Shown here one piece after another: positions 6,296 through 6,903 of a DNA stretch of 6,903 nucleotides (its first letter is position 1; each line of letters opens with the position of its first letter). The notes below the pieces were generated by a model. It had not been told where the DNA came from, did no database searches, and was given only the letters and a program-made list of their open reading frames with translations. Origin of the DNA: an uncultured Azospirillum sp. (GTDB lineage: Bacteria > Pseudomonadota > Alphaproteobacteria > RF32 > CAG-239); assembly GCA_900542055.1 (NCBI GenBank), contig UQMA01000045.1, positions 1-6,903 on the forward strand, in the 5' to 3' direction. Both the position numbers and the translations under genes were made by a program.

Positions 6296-6727
6296 ATGGA
6301 TAAACAATTCGATGCAATTATGGGCATGAGCGATGATGCTAAAGTTGCATATCTCAAAGCTTTTACTCGTTTAGCCAGTGCCGATGGCAATTTTGACGAC
6401 AATGAAAAAGCTTTTATCAAAGATTTGGCTGAAAATTATGTTGTTCCAACAGAACGTCTGGCTGAAATTTATGCCGCAGAGAGTGATGATGAAATTATTA
6501 GAGAAGTTTCAAAAATACAAAATCGCCGCGCTGCTTTGGAATTGATTAAAGAATTGTGTTTTTTGGCACATGCAGATGATGAATTGACAGATGATGAAAC
6601 TTTGTTTATCGGTCGTATCGGGCAGGCAATGCATGTTGAATTGGAAAAAATAGAGCAAATCAGCAATTGGGTAATTGATAAAATTATTCTGGCTGAGGAA
6701 GCAAAAATTATTTTTGAAGAGGTATAA
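6296..6727 (+). CDS. TerB-like acidic helical protein
   Basis: This is a 143-residue soluble, acidic, apparently all-helical protein. It has two copies of the acidic TerB/DjlA-N type motif: LASADGNFDDNEKAFI (27-42) and LAHADDELTDDETLFI (90-105). Both fit the pattern [A-x-A-D-G/D-x-(I/F/L)-x-D/D-E] of TerB-type domains, where clustered aspartates can bind metal. No signal peptide or membrane segment is seen. The ATG has a strong AAGGAG (6284-6289) six bases upstream. It is divergent from miaB and 25 bp upstream of the next plus-strand gene, so the two are probably co-transcribed. TerB proteins are linked to tellurite resistance and stress responses, but no other ter genes are visible here. A general stress or scaffold role is only a guess. 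Confidence 0.85.
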   Translation: MDKQFDAIMGMSDDAKVAYLKAFTRLASADGNFDDNEKAFIKDLAENYVVPTERLAEIYAAESDDEIIREVSKIQNRRAALELIKELCFLAHADDELTDDETLFIGRIGQAMHVELEKIEQISNWVIDKIILAEEAKIIFEEV

Positions 6728-6752
6728 ACTTTTTCAAACAAGGAGGCGGTAA

Positions 6753-6903
6753 ATGGTAAATCCTCAAGAAGAACTTCAGCGTAAGCAAAGGGAAAGACTT
6801 GAGCATCTGAGATCAATTCAAATAGGAAAACAGGGAGCGCAAAGCGAACTGATAGCCGCCCTGGCAAAGACAGGGAAACCGCTTGTGACGGTGGTTATGG
6901 CAG
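6753..6903 (+). CDS. Unidentified protein, N-terminal 50 residues, runs off window
   Basis: I do not recognise this gene with confidence. The start is well supported: AAGGAGG (6740-6746) lies six bases before the ATG, and an in-frame TAA (6750-6752) abuts it. The first 20 or so residues are charged and probably helical (EELQRKQRERLEHLR). Residues from about 31 read SELIAALAKTGKPLVTVVMA, which resembles the C-terminal domain of family 3 glycoside hydrolases, where a similar segment precedes a GRP motif hundreds of residues into the protein. Seeing it next to a start codon is odd. It could be a truncated or rearranged gene, a stand-alone domain, or a chance likeness. The last 73 bases contain 43 G or C by my count, clearly richer than the neighbouring TerB-like gene. 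Confidence 0.6.
   Translation, partial: MVNPQEELQRKQRERLEHLRSIQIGKQGAQSELIAALAKTGKPLVTVVMA

Noticed and set aside
6469..6867. Open frame of 132 codons on the minus strand opposite the TerB-like gene
   Set aside because: It is serine/isoleucine-rich, as expected when an acidic, AT-rich gene is read backwards. It spans the 3' part of one gene and the start of the next, both of which have good ribosome sites on the plus strand.

Overview
The window looks like chromosomal housekeeping DNA from an AT-rich alphaproteobacterium. Two things point there: the order miaB, phoH, ybeY, lnt, XRE-type regulator, trmB, and the regulator itself, whose N-terminus (PNPIDIHVGNRIRLRR) is typical of the alphaproteobacterial PraR/PhrR-like group. 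The low GC would fit host-associated or gut alphaproteobacterial lineages, but this is inference and I cannot place the genus.

Layout. Positions 1-309 hold no gene. They carry a cluster of short palindromic repeats: three clear direct units, one inverted unit cut by the window edge, and one decayed unit. Then, all on the minus strand and read from high to low coordinates: miaB (6102-4777, GTG start), phoH/ybeZ (4752-3793), ybeY (3800-3288, overlapping phoH by 8 bp) and lnt (3281-1752). These are packed tightly enough to be one operon, with a candidate promoter at 6142-6169. A 115-bp AT-rich gap with a good promoter precedes the XRE-type regulator (1636-1127). A terminator-like hairpin (1074-1101) follows it, then trmB (1026-310). 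On the plus strand, divergent from miaB, lies a TerB-like acidic helical protein (6296-6727), followed after 25 bp by a gene with a strong Shine-Dalgarno that runs off the window end (6753-6903).

The minus-strand genes share a theme of RNA maturation and envelope building. MiaB and TrmB modify tRNA, YbeY with PhoH/YbeZ acts on rRNA maturation and ribosome quality control, and Lnt completes lipoprotein acylation. The enterobacterial cluster is miaB-ybeZ-ybeY-ybeX-lnt; here ybeX/corC is absent between ybeY and lnt. The metK that often accompanies the regulator and trmB in alphaproteobacteria is absent too.

The least ordinary parts are the repeat cluster, whose stems differ while pairing is kept, and the last ~150 bases. 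There the base composition shifts to GC-rich, and the partial protein ends in a segment resembling the C-terminal domain of family 3 glycoside hydrolases although it lies only about 30 codons from its start. I found no mobile element, CRISPR array, tRNA or rRNA, and no convincing new multi-gene system.
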